Assembly (NCBI RefSeq): GCF_004345735.1
Contig: NZ_SLXL01000019.1
Span: forward strand, 1-33,315
Direction of reading: 5' to 3'
DNA from: Rhodovulum adriaticum
GTDB taxonomy: Bacteria > Pseudomonadota > Alphaproteobacteria > Rhodobacterales > Rhodobacteraceae
Length of the DNA stretch: 33,315 nt
Position numbers and translations under genes: made by a program. Below are positions 1-6,673 of this stretch, in pieces (the stretch's first letter is position 1; each line of letters begins with the position of its first letter). The notes under the pieces were generated by a model, which was not told the DNA's origin, did no database searches, and saw only the letters and a list, made by a program, of their open reading frames with translations.

Positions 1-95
1 ACGCAGTTCGGACGGATAGGCGGGGGTGAATCTCTGCTTCGTCATAGGGCTCATCCTTTGAGTGTTTTACTCTCCGGTAAACCCGGGGCGGTTCA
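1..95 (-). mobile_element. IS3-family insertion sequence, left end with start of orfA (partial)
   Basis: Read on the minus strand, a terminal sequence starting TGAACCGCCCCGGG begins at position 95, directly after the last sense codon of the interrupted virB4. It is followed by an ATG at 45 that opens a reading frame MTKQRFTPAYPSELR, which runs off the window. The end sequence and the N-terminus resemble IS3-family OrfA transposases (helix-turn-helix subunit). Only 95 bp are visible, so orfB, the far inverted repeat and the target duplication cannot be seen. The element truncates virB4. Confidence 0.75.
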
Positions 96-830
96 CACCA
101 CGCCTTCCGAGAGCTCGAAATGCTCGCCGTGGAACGTCACGCGGGTATTGGCGACGTTGAAGGACAAAAAGCCGTAGGTGTTGGCCGGGTAGAGCGGCAG
201 CTCTGTTCCGGTGTTGAGCGCCCCCAGAAACCCCACCAACTCCCCCGATGCAGCCGACAGCAGGCGCGGCTTGAGCTCGGTAAGCCCCGAGAGGAAGACG
301 TTCACGGCCTCACCGAGGCGCTGCAGGCGTTTGCGGGTCTCCTCCTTCAGTCGGTCCGGCGCGCTGCGGCTCAGGAACGGCAGGAGGCTTTTCGGGGGCG
401 GACGGTGAATGACGGTGAGCGTCAGCGTCTTGTCGCGCAGCCCGCTGGTCTCGAGTTTTGCGCGCCAGCGCCGGTCCACCTCGCCTGCGAAGCTGTCCTC
501 ACGGATCGGGTCGAGATCAGGTTTGATGGCCTTGGAGACCTTGTGGACGTAATAGCTGAATTCCGGCCCGAGCTGCGCGACGATGCGGGCAAAAAGCGCC
601 GTCACCTTGTCGAGATAGGCATCGTCGGTCGTGTAGCTGTTGATCCCCTCGAGCCGAATGCAGCGGAAGAGTTCGTTCACCCGGGTCCGCACGGTCTGGT
701 CGTCGACGAGGCTTACATAGGGCAGCATATGCGCGAGGCGGGTCTCGCGCGCATACCAGTCTGGCGTCATTGTGCGGGCATCGAGCGCAGCACCACGGGC
801 GTCATCACGGGGCATAGCTGTCCCCGCCAT
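93..830 (-). pseudogene. virB4: VirB4 ATPase, N-terminal fragment truncated by IS
   Basis: This encodes the first 245 residues of a VirB4/CagE/TrbE-type ATPase, the energising subunit at the inner-membrane base of a type IV secretion system. The residues around WYARETRLAHMLPYVSLVDD match the family's N-terminal domain. Intact VirB4 proteins are near 800 residues with Walker A and B motifs in the C-terminal half, and all of that is missing here. The stop codon TGA (95-93) is the first triplet of the IS end, so the gene was broken by insertion. ATG 830 and ATG 815 are both possible starts; each overlaps the end of virB3. The fragment lacks the ATP site and should not energise transfer, although the remainder may lie beyond the element. 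Confidence 0.85.
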
Positions 831-1083
831 GGATGGACCTGTTGCGCGTGGGCGGTGTCTCCTGCAGGGCCGTCATCATCACGTCGATGAAACGCGGGTC
901 CCAATCTGCGGCCTTCCACAGCACCGGATAGAGCAGGGCGGCGAAACCCAGCACCGCGATGTGCTGGACCCAGACGAACAAGAGCACAGAGCCGAAGAGC
1001 CAGACCATCGCGTACATGATGGGCAGGCCCAGAAGCTTCGGCGGGCGCACGAGGCCCAGAAAGAGGGGCGAGCGTTCAGCCAC
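805..1083 (-). CDS. virB3: VirB3 family T4SS inner-membrane protein
   Basis: A 92-residue protein with a short N-terminal segment (AERSPLFLGLVRPPKLLGLP) and two closely spaced hydrophobic helices (about residues 20-60), the standard VirB3/TrbD layout. VirB3 is a small inner-membrane component that works with VirB4 in pilus assembly. The start is taken as GTG at 1083, which overlaps the last codons of virB2 (GGTGGCTGA), so the two are probably translationally coupled. The frame stays open further upstream, but that extension lies inside virB2. The 3' end overlaps the virB4 start. Confidence 0.85.
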   Translation of the reverse strand: MAERSPLFLGLVRPPKLLGLPIMYAMVWLFGSVLLFVWVQHIAVLGFAALLYPVLWKAADWDPRFIDVMMTALQETPPTRNRSIHGGDSYAP

Positions 1084-1369
1084 CGGCGAAGACCGCGGCA
1101 ACAATGGTGGGAGCGGCGGCAACACCAGCGATGCCCACGAGGACCCAAAGCGCTTGGCGCAGGTCGATGATGTTGAAGAACCAGCTCAAGAAAACGCCGA
1201 GGACCGCGAGTGTGGCGATGACCACACCAAGAGGGCCGGTCAGCGCATCGACAATGCCCTGCAACAAGCTCTGGATCGGGGAGAGATCGATGCTCTGTGC
1301 AAGGGCGGGCTCGGCAATGAACAGGAATAGCGCCAGCGAGGCGACAAAGAGGTTTGAAATCTGTTTCAC
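1076..1369 (-). CDS. virB2: VirB2/TrbC major pilin
   Basis: A 97-residue prepilin. A signal peptide ends at about residue 24 (AEPALAQS), followed by two long hydrophobic helices around a short polar loop (SWFFNIIDLRQALW), the usual TrbC/VirB2 pilin architecture. In this family the mature peptide forms the conjugative pilus. It overlaps the end of the upstream lytic transglycosylase gene by 4 bp and the start of virB3 by 8 bp, so virB1-virB2-virB3-virB4 are one transcription unit in canonical order. Confidence 0.88.
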   Translation of the reverse strand: MKQISNLFVASLALFLFIAEPALAQSIDLSPIQSLLQGIVDALTGPLGVVIATLAVLGVFLSWFFNIIDLRQALWVLVGIAGVAAAPTIVAAVFAGG

Positions 1370-2070
1370 GAATTTGATCCTTCCAATCGGGCCACGACGG
1401 CCATGACACGGGCCACGTGGTTCTGGGTTTCTCGGTAAGGGGGAATGCCACCGTGTTGGCGCACGGCGTCGGGACCGGCGTTGTAGGCCGCCAGCGCCAG
1501 ATGCGGATCGCCGAAGCGCTCCAGCATCATCGCGAGGTAGCGGGCAGAGCCGTCGAGGTTCTGTTGAGGGTCACGCGGGTCGACGCCCAGATCACGCGCC
1601 GTCGCTGGCATCAATTGACCAAGGCCAATGGCACCTGCACTTGAAATCGCATCCTGCCGGTAGGCGCTCTCAACCTCGATATTGGCTCGATAGAGAGCTA
1701 GCCAATCCGTCACGGAAAGCCCCGCGCGACGCAGGCCGGGATGGCCGGCATAGCGCAAGGCCGTGGTCTGAATCCCGGAGAGGACATCGGCGCGGGGCAG
1801 GGGAGTCGGGCGGGCAAGGGCCGCGACTTGGACGCCCTCTTGCTCGGCCTCTACCTCGCCGAAGATCGCGATCCCATCGGAGGCCGAACTCTGACCAATC
1901 CCTTCATTGTAGTTTCGAGCAAAGCTGCTCTGAGAGCGGGACGGGGTCAGGGAGCCGTCGCTCTCCATGACCAGGACCATTTGCGCTGAGGCAGGTGCTG
2001 CGACCAGCCAGAGACAGACGAGGTTAGCTGCCAGCGCCCTTGTCTGATGGGGCTTTGTCTGGCGGCGCAA
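1366..2070 (-). CDS. virB1: VirB1-like lytic transglycosylase
   Basis: About 234 residues from a TTG at 2070. It has a signal peptide ending near ASAQ, a low-complexity linker, and a C-terminal SLT/goose-lysozyme-like domain. The catalytic glutamate lies in ANIEVESAYRQDA, followed by the family motifs GAIGLGQLMP and LALAAYNAG. Such enzymes cut peptidoglycan glycan strands so that the type IV channel can cross the wall. The start is uncertain: no clear ribosome-binding site is visible, and the open frame continues upstream within the neighbouring gene, which it overlaps. It heads the virB2-B4 genes. Confidence 0.82.
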   Translation of the reverse strand: MRRQTKPHQTRALAANLVCLWLVAAPASAQMVLVMESDGSLTPSRSQSSFARNYNEGIGQSSASDGIAIFGEVEAEQEGVQVAALARPTPLPRADVLSGIQTTALRYAGHPGLRRAGLSVTDWLALYRANIEVESAYRQDAISSAGAIGLGQLMPATARDLGVDPRDPQQNLDGSARYLAMMLERFGDPHLALAAYNAGPDAVRQHGGIPPYRETQNHVARVMAVVARLEGSNS

Positions 2071-2404
2071 ATTTGTGCGTACGGCTTGTCCCCGCCTCAA
2101 GCGGCAGGTCGACATGCGCAAAACCAAGGCCAATGAAGAAAGACACCACGCCGGAGATCGTCTTGAACTCGCGGATCTTGATATCGTTGTAGGTCGTCCG
2201 CGTGCGGGCGGTGACGAGGAGCTTTTCCACCCCGTCATCAGAGACAACACGCATGATCCAGACCCCGTAATAGCTGGGGCCTTTCTTGTGTGCCGACTCT
2301 TGGCACAGGATTTCTGCGCTATAGCCGCTTTCCACGAGTTCGCGGAACCTGGCTTCCGTAACCACATTTGGTGCTTCGATGTCCCAGTTCATGGCCCGGC
2401 TCAC
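2024..2404 (-). CDS. Conserved hypothetical protein upstream of virB1
   Basis: A 126-residue protein from GTG 2404, with GGAG six bases upstream. It contains one moderately hydrophobic stretch (SGVVSFFIGLGFAHVDL) and no signal peptide. It is mostly polar, with a segment PSYYGVWIMRVVSDDGVEKLLV that could be a small beta-rich domain. I do not recognise the family. Its 3' end overlaps the virB1 frame, so it is probably the first gene of the T4SS transcription unit. Position suggests a transfer-associated role, but nothing in the sequence shows one. Confidence 0.65.
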   Translation of the reverse strand: MSRAMNWDIEAPNVVTEARFRELVESGYSAEILCQESAHKKGPSYYGVWIMRVVSDDGVEKLLVTARTRTTYNDIKIREFKTISGVVSFFIGLGFAHVDLPLEAGTSRTHKFAPPDKAPSDKGAGS

Positions 2405-2455
2405 GCTTTCTCCAATGGCGCGACCCCAGGCATTCCTACTTGAAGCCCAGAGTTA

Positions 2456-2469
2456 CGATAGTATATTAT
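2456..2469. repeat. AT-rich 14-bp repeat, copy 1 (CGATAGTATATTAT)
   Basis: The sequence CGATAGTATATTAT is an imperfect palindrome (GATAGTATATTATC). It lies between the minus-strand T4SS unit and the plus-strand exported-protein gene at 2561. The identical 14-mer occurs inverted at 4489-4502 upstream of another exported-protein gene. A shared operator or promoter element is inferred. Confidence 0.5.
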
Positions 2470-2560
2470 CAACCGCAAGATGTAATATCGTGCTTTGGCT
2501 GTAGTTTGGTTACGCAAACACTAGTCACGGCCAGTGTCCGCGATCAAGGAGATAACAGGT

Positions 2561-2854
2561 TTGAGAAACCCAAGGTTGACATGCCTGCTCCCATTGCAAG
2601 CTATGGCCCTTCTGATCTGCGTTCCTGGGCCGGTTTTGGCGGAATCCTGCTTTGCGCCATCCCGTCCTTTCCTGCCAAGCGATTCGCAGGCCGCGCGGGA
2701 CTATGCGGATATCATCCGCGGCGACTTCGAAGATTACATTCAGGATATCCAGAGCTACTTCCGTTGCCTCGACGGTGAACGGGCCCGCGCCTTCGAGGAA
2801 GCGCGCGAAGTCAGCGAGGAATATGGCCGGTTCCTGCAATTGGTAGGGGATTGA
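2561..2854 (+). CDS. Small exported protein of unknown function
   Basis: A 97-residue protein from TTG 2561, chosen because AGGAG lies nine bases upstream and because this start gives a clean signal peptide (hydrophobic LLPLQAMALLICVPGPVLA, cleavage before ESCF). A GTG at 2534 would give nine more residues but lacks a good site. The mature part is about 70 residues, acidic, largely helical, with two cysteines (in SCFAP and YFRCLDG) that could form a disulfide. It is divergent from the T4SS unit and may be an associated periplasmic factor. I do not recognise the family. Confidence 0.62.
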   Translation: MRNPRLTCLLPLQAMALLICVPGPVLAESCFAPSRPFLPSDSQAARDYADIIRGDFEDYIQDIQSYFRCLDGERARAFEEAREVSEEYGRFLQLVGD

Positions 2855-2918
2855 TGGGCAACCTCGGGAGCATCAGACTTGCAGCCCATGGAAACCAGAC
2901 GCCGATAACACCCTCATA

Positions 2919-2935
2919 TATCTACTTTTTAGATA
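2919..2935. promoter_or_regulatory. Inverted repeat, probable operator of the XRE regulator
   Basis: TATCTA-CTTTT-TAGATA is a perfect 6-bp inverted repeat with a 5-bp centre, 44 bp upstream of the XRE-family gene at 2979. Small XRE regulators commonly autoregulate from such sites; that link is inferred. Confidence 0.5.
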
Positions 2936-2978
2936 ACAGATTTCATCCGCTAGCGACGTCACAAAAGGTATGTGACGC

Positions 2979-3236
2979 GTGGCAAAGACAATCAGAAGCA
3001 AGGGACAAGTGGCACTCTGTCAGGCGTTGGTCGACGCCCGTGTCAAAGCGGGCCTTGGTCAGAAAGACCTGGCAGACAGGCTCAGATGCCACCAGTCCCT
3101 TATTGCCCGCCTTGAGAGCGGCCAGCGCCGGGTCGACGTTGTCGAGCTGGTCGTCTTGGCGCGCGCCATCGGCTTTGACCCGTTCGAGGTTCTGGCGATC
3201 GTTGAAGCCGCCACGGAGCCCGACCACAGGATTTGA
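2979..3236 (+). CDS. XRE-family helix-turn-helix regulator
   Basis: An 85-residue protein starting at GTG 2979. Residues 12-70 form a Cro/CI-type helix-turn-helix: GLGQKDLADRLRCHQSLIARLE carries the two DNA-recognition helices, followed by the usual ESGQRRVDVVEL turn and a final helix. There is no effector domain. Proteins of this type repress plasmid or conjugation genes and often their own promoter. A perfect inverted repeat sits just upstream, and an AT-rich repeated motif lies near the neighbouring genes. The targets are not shown by the sequence. Confidence 0.85.
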   Translation: MAKTIRSKGQVALCQALVDARVKAGLGQKDLADRLRCHQSLIARLESGQRRVDVVELVVLARAIGFDPFEVLAIVEAATEPDHRI

Positions 3237-3405
3237 AGCCAATGAATTGTTGAGAACACGGGAACCCACTTTCCCGGTCTGATGATCATTTCCTCATCGA
3301 GGACCAGTTAGCCAACATCAAAGAAGCCCGGCGCGCGGTCGTAGTGAACGCTCTGCAACCCCACGCCGCAATTCGCAGCGCCGCAGTGCAGGAAGCCAGT
3401 AAACA

Positions 3406-3633
3406 GTGAACGAAGATAAGGGTGAGGGCGTCGCGATCGCCAATCTGATCGGGACCGATGGGTGCAGTGTTGTTGGTTGGGTTTATCGCTGGAGGACAGG
3501 CTCACATGCGGTGATGTGGGACGTCCAAGGGCCCCAGCCGGTATCGGAAACCCGGCCGGATATAAGTGACGAACAGAAGCAAGAAATCGACTTCGATGCG
3601 CTGACGAGGATCGGAAGAAGCGACGACGGGTGA
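3406..3633 (+). CDS. Short hypothetical protein
   Basis: A 75-residue frame from GTG 3406 whose start overlaps the stop of another short open stretch (CAGTGAAC). The sequence is soluble and acidic at the C-terminus, with a core IGTDGCSVVGWVYRWRTGSHAVMWD that could be a small beta-sheet domain. No ribosome-binding site is obvious and I do not recognise a family. The composition looks protein-like rather than random, but short length and a weak start leave real doubt. Confidence 0.35.
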   Translation: MNEDKGEGVAIANLIGTDGCSVVGWVYRWRTGSHAVMWDVQGPQPVSETRPDISDEQKQEIDFDALTRIGRSDDG

Positions 3634-3753
3634 ACAGAGCGAACCCGCGGTGTTTGCCTAAACGCCAAACAGCATGTGGACCGCGAAGCGTATGCGGTGC
3701 GGTCGTGCAAGCCAAAGAAGCCGTCTTCCATGACAAATCTACGTAGCGGCAGG

Positions 3754-4449
3754 TCAGTAGTTCACCTGCTCGAACCCGTAGTTGCCGTCATAGTCACGCC
3801 AATCGACGAAGACGGATCGGTGATAAATGCCAGGGCAATGCTCGCCCCAACGTTCAAGTCCCACATGGGCCTCGGGCAGGGCAGTTATCGAAGATCGCTG
3901 CCATGAGAAATCGCCTTGGGTCCCGTAGGTGCCGAGGACCACGGTCGCGCTTCGGTTACAATCCCCATCGCGCCCGGACTCGTGCTGTCGTGCATACCGT
4001 ACATCGAAGACGCGGATGGACCGCACGAAATTGAACTCTGGCCCGCTGATATCGATGTCCGCGCGGTCCTGAACGAGCCGCAGGGCGAGGTCGGTGGGAA
4101 CGAGATTATCTACTGGCAAGGATTGAAGCGGTCGACGGCTGTCGGTTCGGTACAAGGCTTCAAAGATGCCGCCAGCGTTGTTTTGTAACCGATCGTTCTC
4201 GTAGGAGGCGCCCATGGGACAGCGCCAGATTTGCAGCGGTGGTTCGACCGGCCAAGGTGTAATCCGCCGGATAAATTCGGCGCGGGCTCGGGCGCAAGGG
4301 ACGGAAGCAGGCCAGCCGCCAGACAGGCACAAGAGGATCGCGCAATCGATCGGGTATGTCTGCGCGCGGGCGGGTATTGGCAGCGAAGAACCTGTCACGG
4401 TCAAAGCGACTGCGACCGAGGGGAGGAGCTTCTTGAGTAAATGGCGCAT
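3754..4449 (-). CDS. Exported protein of unknown function
   Basis: A 231-residue protein. ATG 4449 is chosen over an upstream ATG because GGAGG lies nine bases before it and it gives a typical signal peptide (MRHLLKKLLPSVAVALTVTG, cleavage near PARAQ). The mature protein is rich in Trp, Tyr, Arg and Asp, with several cysteines (DCAILLC, SVPCAR, RCPMG, DGDCNRS, GEHCPG) suggesting disulfides in the periplasm. I do not recognise the family. Its promoter region carries the 14-bp repeat shared with the exported-protein gene at 2561, which suggests co-regulation. Confidence 0.65.
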   Translation of the reverse strand: MRHLLKKLLPSVAVALTVTGSSLPIPARAQTYPIDCAILLCLSGGWPASVPCARARAEFIRRITPWPVEPPLQIWRCPMGASYENDRLQNNAGGIFEALYRTDSRRPLQSLPVDNLVPTDLALRLVQDRADIDISGPEFNFVRSIRVFDVRYARQHESGRDGDCNRSATVVLGTYGTQGDFSWQRSSITALPEAHVGLERWGEHCPGIYHRSVFVDWRDYDGNYGFEQVNY

Positions 4450-4488
4450 GCTGTGGAGCCTCCGTGATAGGAGTTCAGCATACATACA

Positions 4489-4502
4489 ATAATATACTAT
4501 CG
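4489..4502. repeat. AT-rich 14-bp repeat, copy 2 (ATAATATACTATCG)
   Basis: Exact inverted copy of the 14-mer at 2456-2469. It lies about 40 bp upstream of the ATG of the minus-strand exported-protein gene (4449), a promoter-proximal position. It may be the -10 region or an operator. Confidence 0.5.
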
Positions 4503-4620
4503 CAACGCTAAGTATAAAGTCGCATAATGAAGTTTATGTTAACCAACTGGCGCCCTGAGCCGCTAAAACATTACGATTTGATAATGCCCCGGCAAGGGCA
4601 GTGCCACCGTACCAAAGTTA

Positions 4621-4637
4621 CTCCTTTGCGAAAGGAG
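4621..4637 (+). promoter_or_regulatory. Hairpin masking a Shine-Dalgarno sequence
   Basis: CTCCTTT-GCG-AAAGGAG is a perfect 7-bp stem with a 3-nt loop. The 3' arm is the ribosome-binding site for the ATG at 4643, so in RNA the site would be base-paired. Such an arrangement can give translational control; that role is inferred. Confidence 0.45.
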
Positions 4638-4642
4638 CGACC

Positions 4643-4969
4643 ATGTTCAGAACTTTCGGATTGCTCTTGGGTCTCGCAACTGCTGTAGTTCTTTTGTTTA
4701 TGGTTTCGAACAGATGCTGTCTTCTGCGAAGGCATCTGATTGAAAGCTACTCTACCTTTCACTTGCCCAGGCGATTGCCGCCTTCATTTCCGCCGGGTCG
4801 AACTAACGGAGTTCTGCCGTGGTCAGCACGTCGGCGAACCTGGTTCCCCACTCCAACAAAGCCCCTTCGCCCACCACAGCGACGCGGCGGAAGTCATTCC
4901 TATGGGCTGTGTCGATTTTCAGATCTTCGAGCAGAGCGGACGGCCCATCGTAGCCTTCGAACCTCGTGA
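4643..4969 (+). CDS. Short membrane-leader ORF, probably a gene remnant
   Basis: An ATG at 4643 follows an excellent AAAGGAG site and opens with a hydrophobic segment, MFRTFGLLLGLATAVVLLFM, that looks like a genuine membrane anchor or signal peptide. From about codon 25 the sequence turns Arg/Pro-rich and lies antisense to the SpoIIAA-like gene, which looks like out-of-frame DNA. The simplest reading is the 5' end of a gene whose remainder was replaced where the metal island joins the transfer region (about 4710-4750). It may still make a short peptide. Confidence 0.25.
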   Translation: MFRTFGLLLGLATAVVLLFMVSNRCCLLRRHLIESYSTFHLPRRLPPSFPPGRTNGVLPWSARRRTWFPTPTKPLRPPQRRGGSHSYGLCRFSDLRAERTAHRSLRTS

Positions 4970-5114
4970 GATCGAGAACCAGGCCGGGCTTACTTGTCTC
5001 TTGCAGGCGCTCATGAAGCAGGGCGTGCATCCGTTTCAGGTCGCTTTCGCTGAGCTTGCCCTCGCAGGCGAGGCCAATCGTGTCGTCATGAGCTGTCAGT
5101 GTCTCGGTGAACAT
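4803..5114 (-). CDS. SpoIIAA-like (STAS-type) protein, apparently truncated by an amber codon
   Basis: A 103-residue protein from ATG 5114 (GGAGG seven bases upstream), overlapping the end of the CDF gene. It matches SpoIIAA-like proteins (PF11964): a beta strand GLVLDLTRFEGYDGPSALLEDL and a later strand RRVAVVGEGALLEWGTRFAD are family hallmarks. The frame stops at TAG 4805-4803 after TTAELR, but continues in frame as FDPAEMKAAIAWASER and ends at TAG 4754-4752. That tail is the normal C-terminal helix, and the full 120 residues would be the usual length. One TGG-to-TAG change would explain it. The function of these proteins is poorly known; they often sit near metal or ion transporters. Confidence 0.75.
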   Translation of the reverse strand: MFTETLTAHDDTIGLACEGKLSESDLKRMHALLHERLQETSKPGLVLDLTRFEGYDGPSALLEDLKIDTAHRNDFRRVAVVGEGALLEWGTRFADVLTTAELR

Positions 5115-6051
5115 GGTTTTCCTCCTCTTTTTCCGGTTTGCCGTGACCGTAAAGGTCAGCGTTTTCGTGTGCGCGGTCTTCGTGCTCAAATTCCAGACTC
5201 GAATGACCGATGCTGAAATCGTCCTTCAGCCGGTCCTTGATCGCGGCCTTGATCTTTTCGATTTGACCCCAGCCGTCCGCTGTCAGCACGACGTGGCAGT
5301 CCAGAGCCGCCTCGTGCTCCTGCATCTGCCACAGATGCACGTGATGAACGTCCGCGACACCATCCACACCCCGCATCGCCTGAACGACGGTTTCATTATC
5401 GATGTCCGGTGGACTGCCGAGCATCAGCGTCCGAATCGGACCGCCGATCTCGGTAAATGCGAGGTAGAGGATGTAGAGAGCGATGCCGATGGTGATCGCC
5501 GGGTCGACCCACCGCATGTTGTAGAGGAGGATGAGCGAGCCGCCGATGATGACCGCCACGGAGGCCAAAGCGTCCGATAGGTTGTGCAGGAAGAGCGCAC
5601 GGATGTTCACGCTGCCTTTCTGCATCGAATAGGTGAGCAGCGCCGTCAACGTGTCGACGACCAGTGCCACACCGCCCAGGATCACCACCGTCCAGCCCTG
5701 TACCTCTGGTGGGTCGATCATGCGCATGCCACCCTCGTAGATCAGGTAGAAGCCGATCAGGATAAGTGTCGTGTAGTTGATGAGCGCTGCGACGATTTCT
5801 ACCCGCCCATAGCCGAAGGTCATGCGCTTGTCCGCCGGGCGGCGAGCGATCTTACGCGCGAAGAAGGCGATCACCAGCGACGCCATGTCCGAGAAATTGT
5901 GGAGGGCATCCGCGATCAGCGCGAGGCTGCCGGAAAGGATCCCGCCGACGATCTGCGCGACCGTCAGGAGGCCGTTGGCCCAGATGGCGATGGAGACGCG
6001 ACGATCACCGGATTGAGGATCGATGTGGGCGTGGCCGTGATCATGCGGCAC
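5086..6051 (-). CDS. CDF-family divalent cation exporter (ZitB/CzcD type)
   Basis: A 321-residue cation diffusion facilitator that exchanges cytoplasmic Zn2+, Cd2+ or similar for protons across the inner membrane. The start is GTG 6051, preceded by AGGAG at good spacing, giving a His-rich N-terminus (HDHGHAH). Six membrane helices are apparent. The metal site is intact: H51 and D55 in ALHNFSD (TM2) and H156 and D160 in LHNLSD (TM5). The C-terminal cytoplasmic domain (VHHVHLWQMQEHEAALDCHV) is present, and the tail is again His/Asp/Glu-rich. It overlaps the upstream transglutaminase-like gene by 11 bp and shares its MerR-type promoter. Confidence 0.9.
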   Translation of the reverse strand: MPHDHGHAHIDPQSGDRRVSIAIWANGLLTVAQIVGGILSGSLALIADALHNFSDMASLVIAFFARKIARRPADKRMTFGYGRVEIVAALINYTTLILIGFYLIYEGGMRMIDPPEVQGWTVVILGGVALVVDTLTALLTYSMQKGSVNIRALFLHNLSDALASVAVIIGGSLILLYNMRWVDPAITIGIALYILYLAFTEIGGPIRTLMLGSPPDIDNETVVQAMRGVDGVADVHHVHLWQMQEHEAALDCHVVLTADGWGQIEKIKAAIKDRLKDDFSIGHSSLEFEHEDRAHENADLYGHGKPEKEEENHVHRDTDSS

Positions 6052-6604
6052 GGTTCGTCTCCTCATGGCGGTGGTTCGGCCGATCGAATCCGGGGACCGG
6101 CGGCAAGATTCCGCGGCGGATGCGGCGAACCCTGGCATTCATCCAGTGACGGATGACGTGGCGATAGAGCAAGTCGCGCACAAATCCGAAGTTCTGGCGG
6201 TGATTGACCCATCCGTCGCCCAAGTCCACCTCTACCCAGGAGTGGAGGATTTCGGACGGCGCGAGGGGATAGACGAGTTCCGGAACGACGCCTCTCTGAA
6301 GCGCCTTGTGGATTGTGAACCCGTGCAGTCGGCAGCGAACTCCCACGCCACGCAGCAGGGCCATGAGGAGCGTGCCCTTGGTGTTGCACTGCCCGTGGCC
6401 ATCTGCGAGGACCTCGGACGCCGGAATGTCGTCGGCGCGGTTGTAGCCGAAGGTAATCTCGTTCCTGACGAAATCGTAGATGGCCCCAATTCGGTCGTCG
6501 CTGGGAAGGTCTGCCCAGCCGCGCTCCTCGATCAGTTTTGCAATTGAGGTCGCGTCAAAATCCAGCAGCCGGGTTTTGGCCAAATGAGGGTCGGCGGGGT
6601 TCAC
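6041..6604 (-). CDS. Transglutaminase-like cysteine protease-fold protein
   Basis: A 187-residue protein. GTG 6604 is chosen because AGGAGG lies seven bases upstream; another GTG at 6628 is possible. It has the transglutaminase core: a nucleophile cysteine in HGQCNTKGTLLMALLR and a histidine in LHSWVEVDLGDGWV, with an acidic or amide partner expected just beyond. No signal peptide is visible, so it is probably cytoplasmic. Substrates of bacterial members are mostly unknown; many act as peptidases or amidases. It is the first gene after a MerR-type promoter and overlaps the CDF exporter, so it is probably metal-induced. Confidence 0.8.
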   Translation of the reverse strand: MNPADPHLAKTRLLDFDATSIAKLIEERGWADLPSDDRIGAIYDFVRNEITFGYNRADDIPASEVLADGHGQCNTKGTLLMALLRGVGVRCRLHGFTIHKALQRGVVPELVYPLAPSEILHSWVEVDLGDGWVNHRQNFGFVRDLLYRHVIRHWMNARVRRIRRGILPPVPGFDRPNHRHEETNRAA

Positions 6605-6633
6605 GGGATACCTCCTCGAATCGTTCACGAGAA

Positions 6634-6664
6634 TATGTAGTTGCTACAGTCACTGTAGCTTCAA
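6634..6664 (-). promoter_or_regulatory. MerR-type promoter/operator of the transglutaminase-CDF unit
   Basis: On the minus strand, TTGAAG (6664-6659) and TACATA (6639-6634) are separated by 19 bp, the over-long spacing that MerR-family activators correct. The spacer contains the perfect dyad CTACAG-TGA-CTGTAG (6658-6644). It reads towards the GTG at 6604. Confidence 0.85.
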
Positions 6665-6673
6665 GCCCCGATT

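Noticed and set aside
120-890. Long plus-strand open frame opposite virB4
   Set aside because: It is antisense to a recognised VirB4 domain and has no family features; high GC keeps the frame open.
3250-3408. Open stretch ending ...AAVQEASKQ just before the ORF at 3406
   Set aside because: The coding look is fair, but there is no start codon after the preceding in-frame stop until an internal GTG, so it is at best a remnant.
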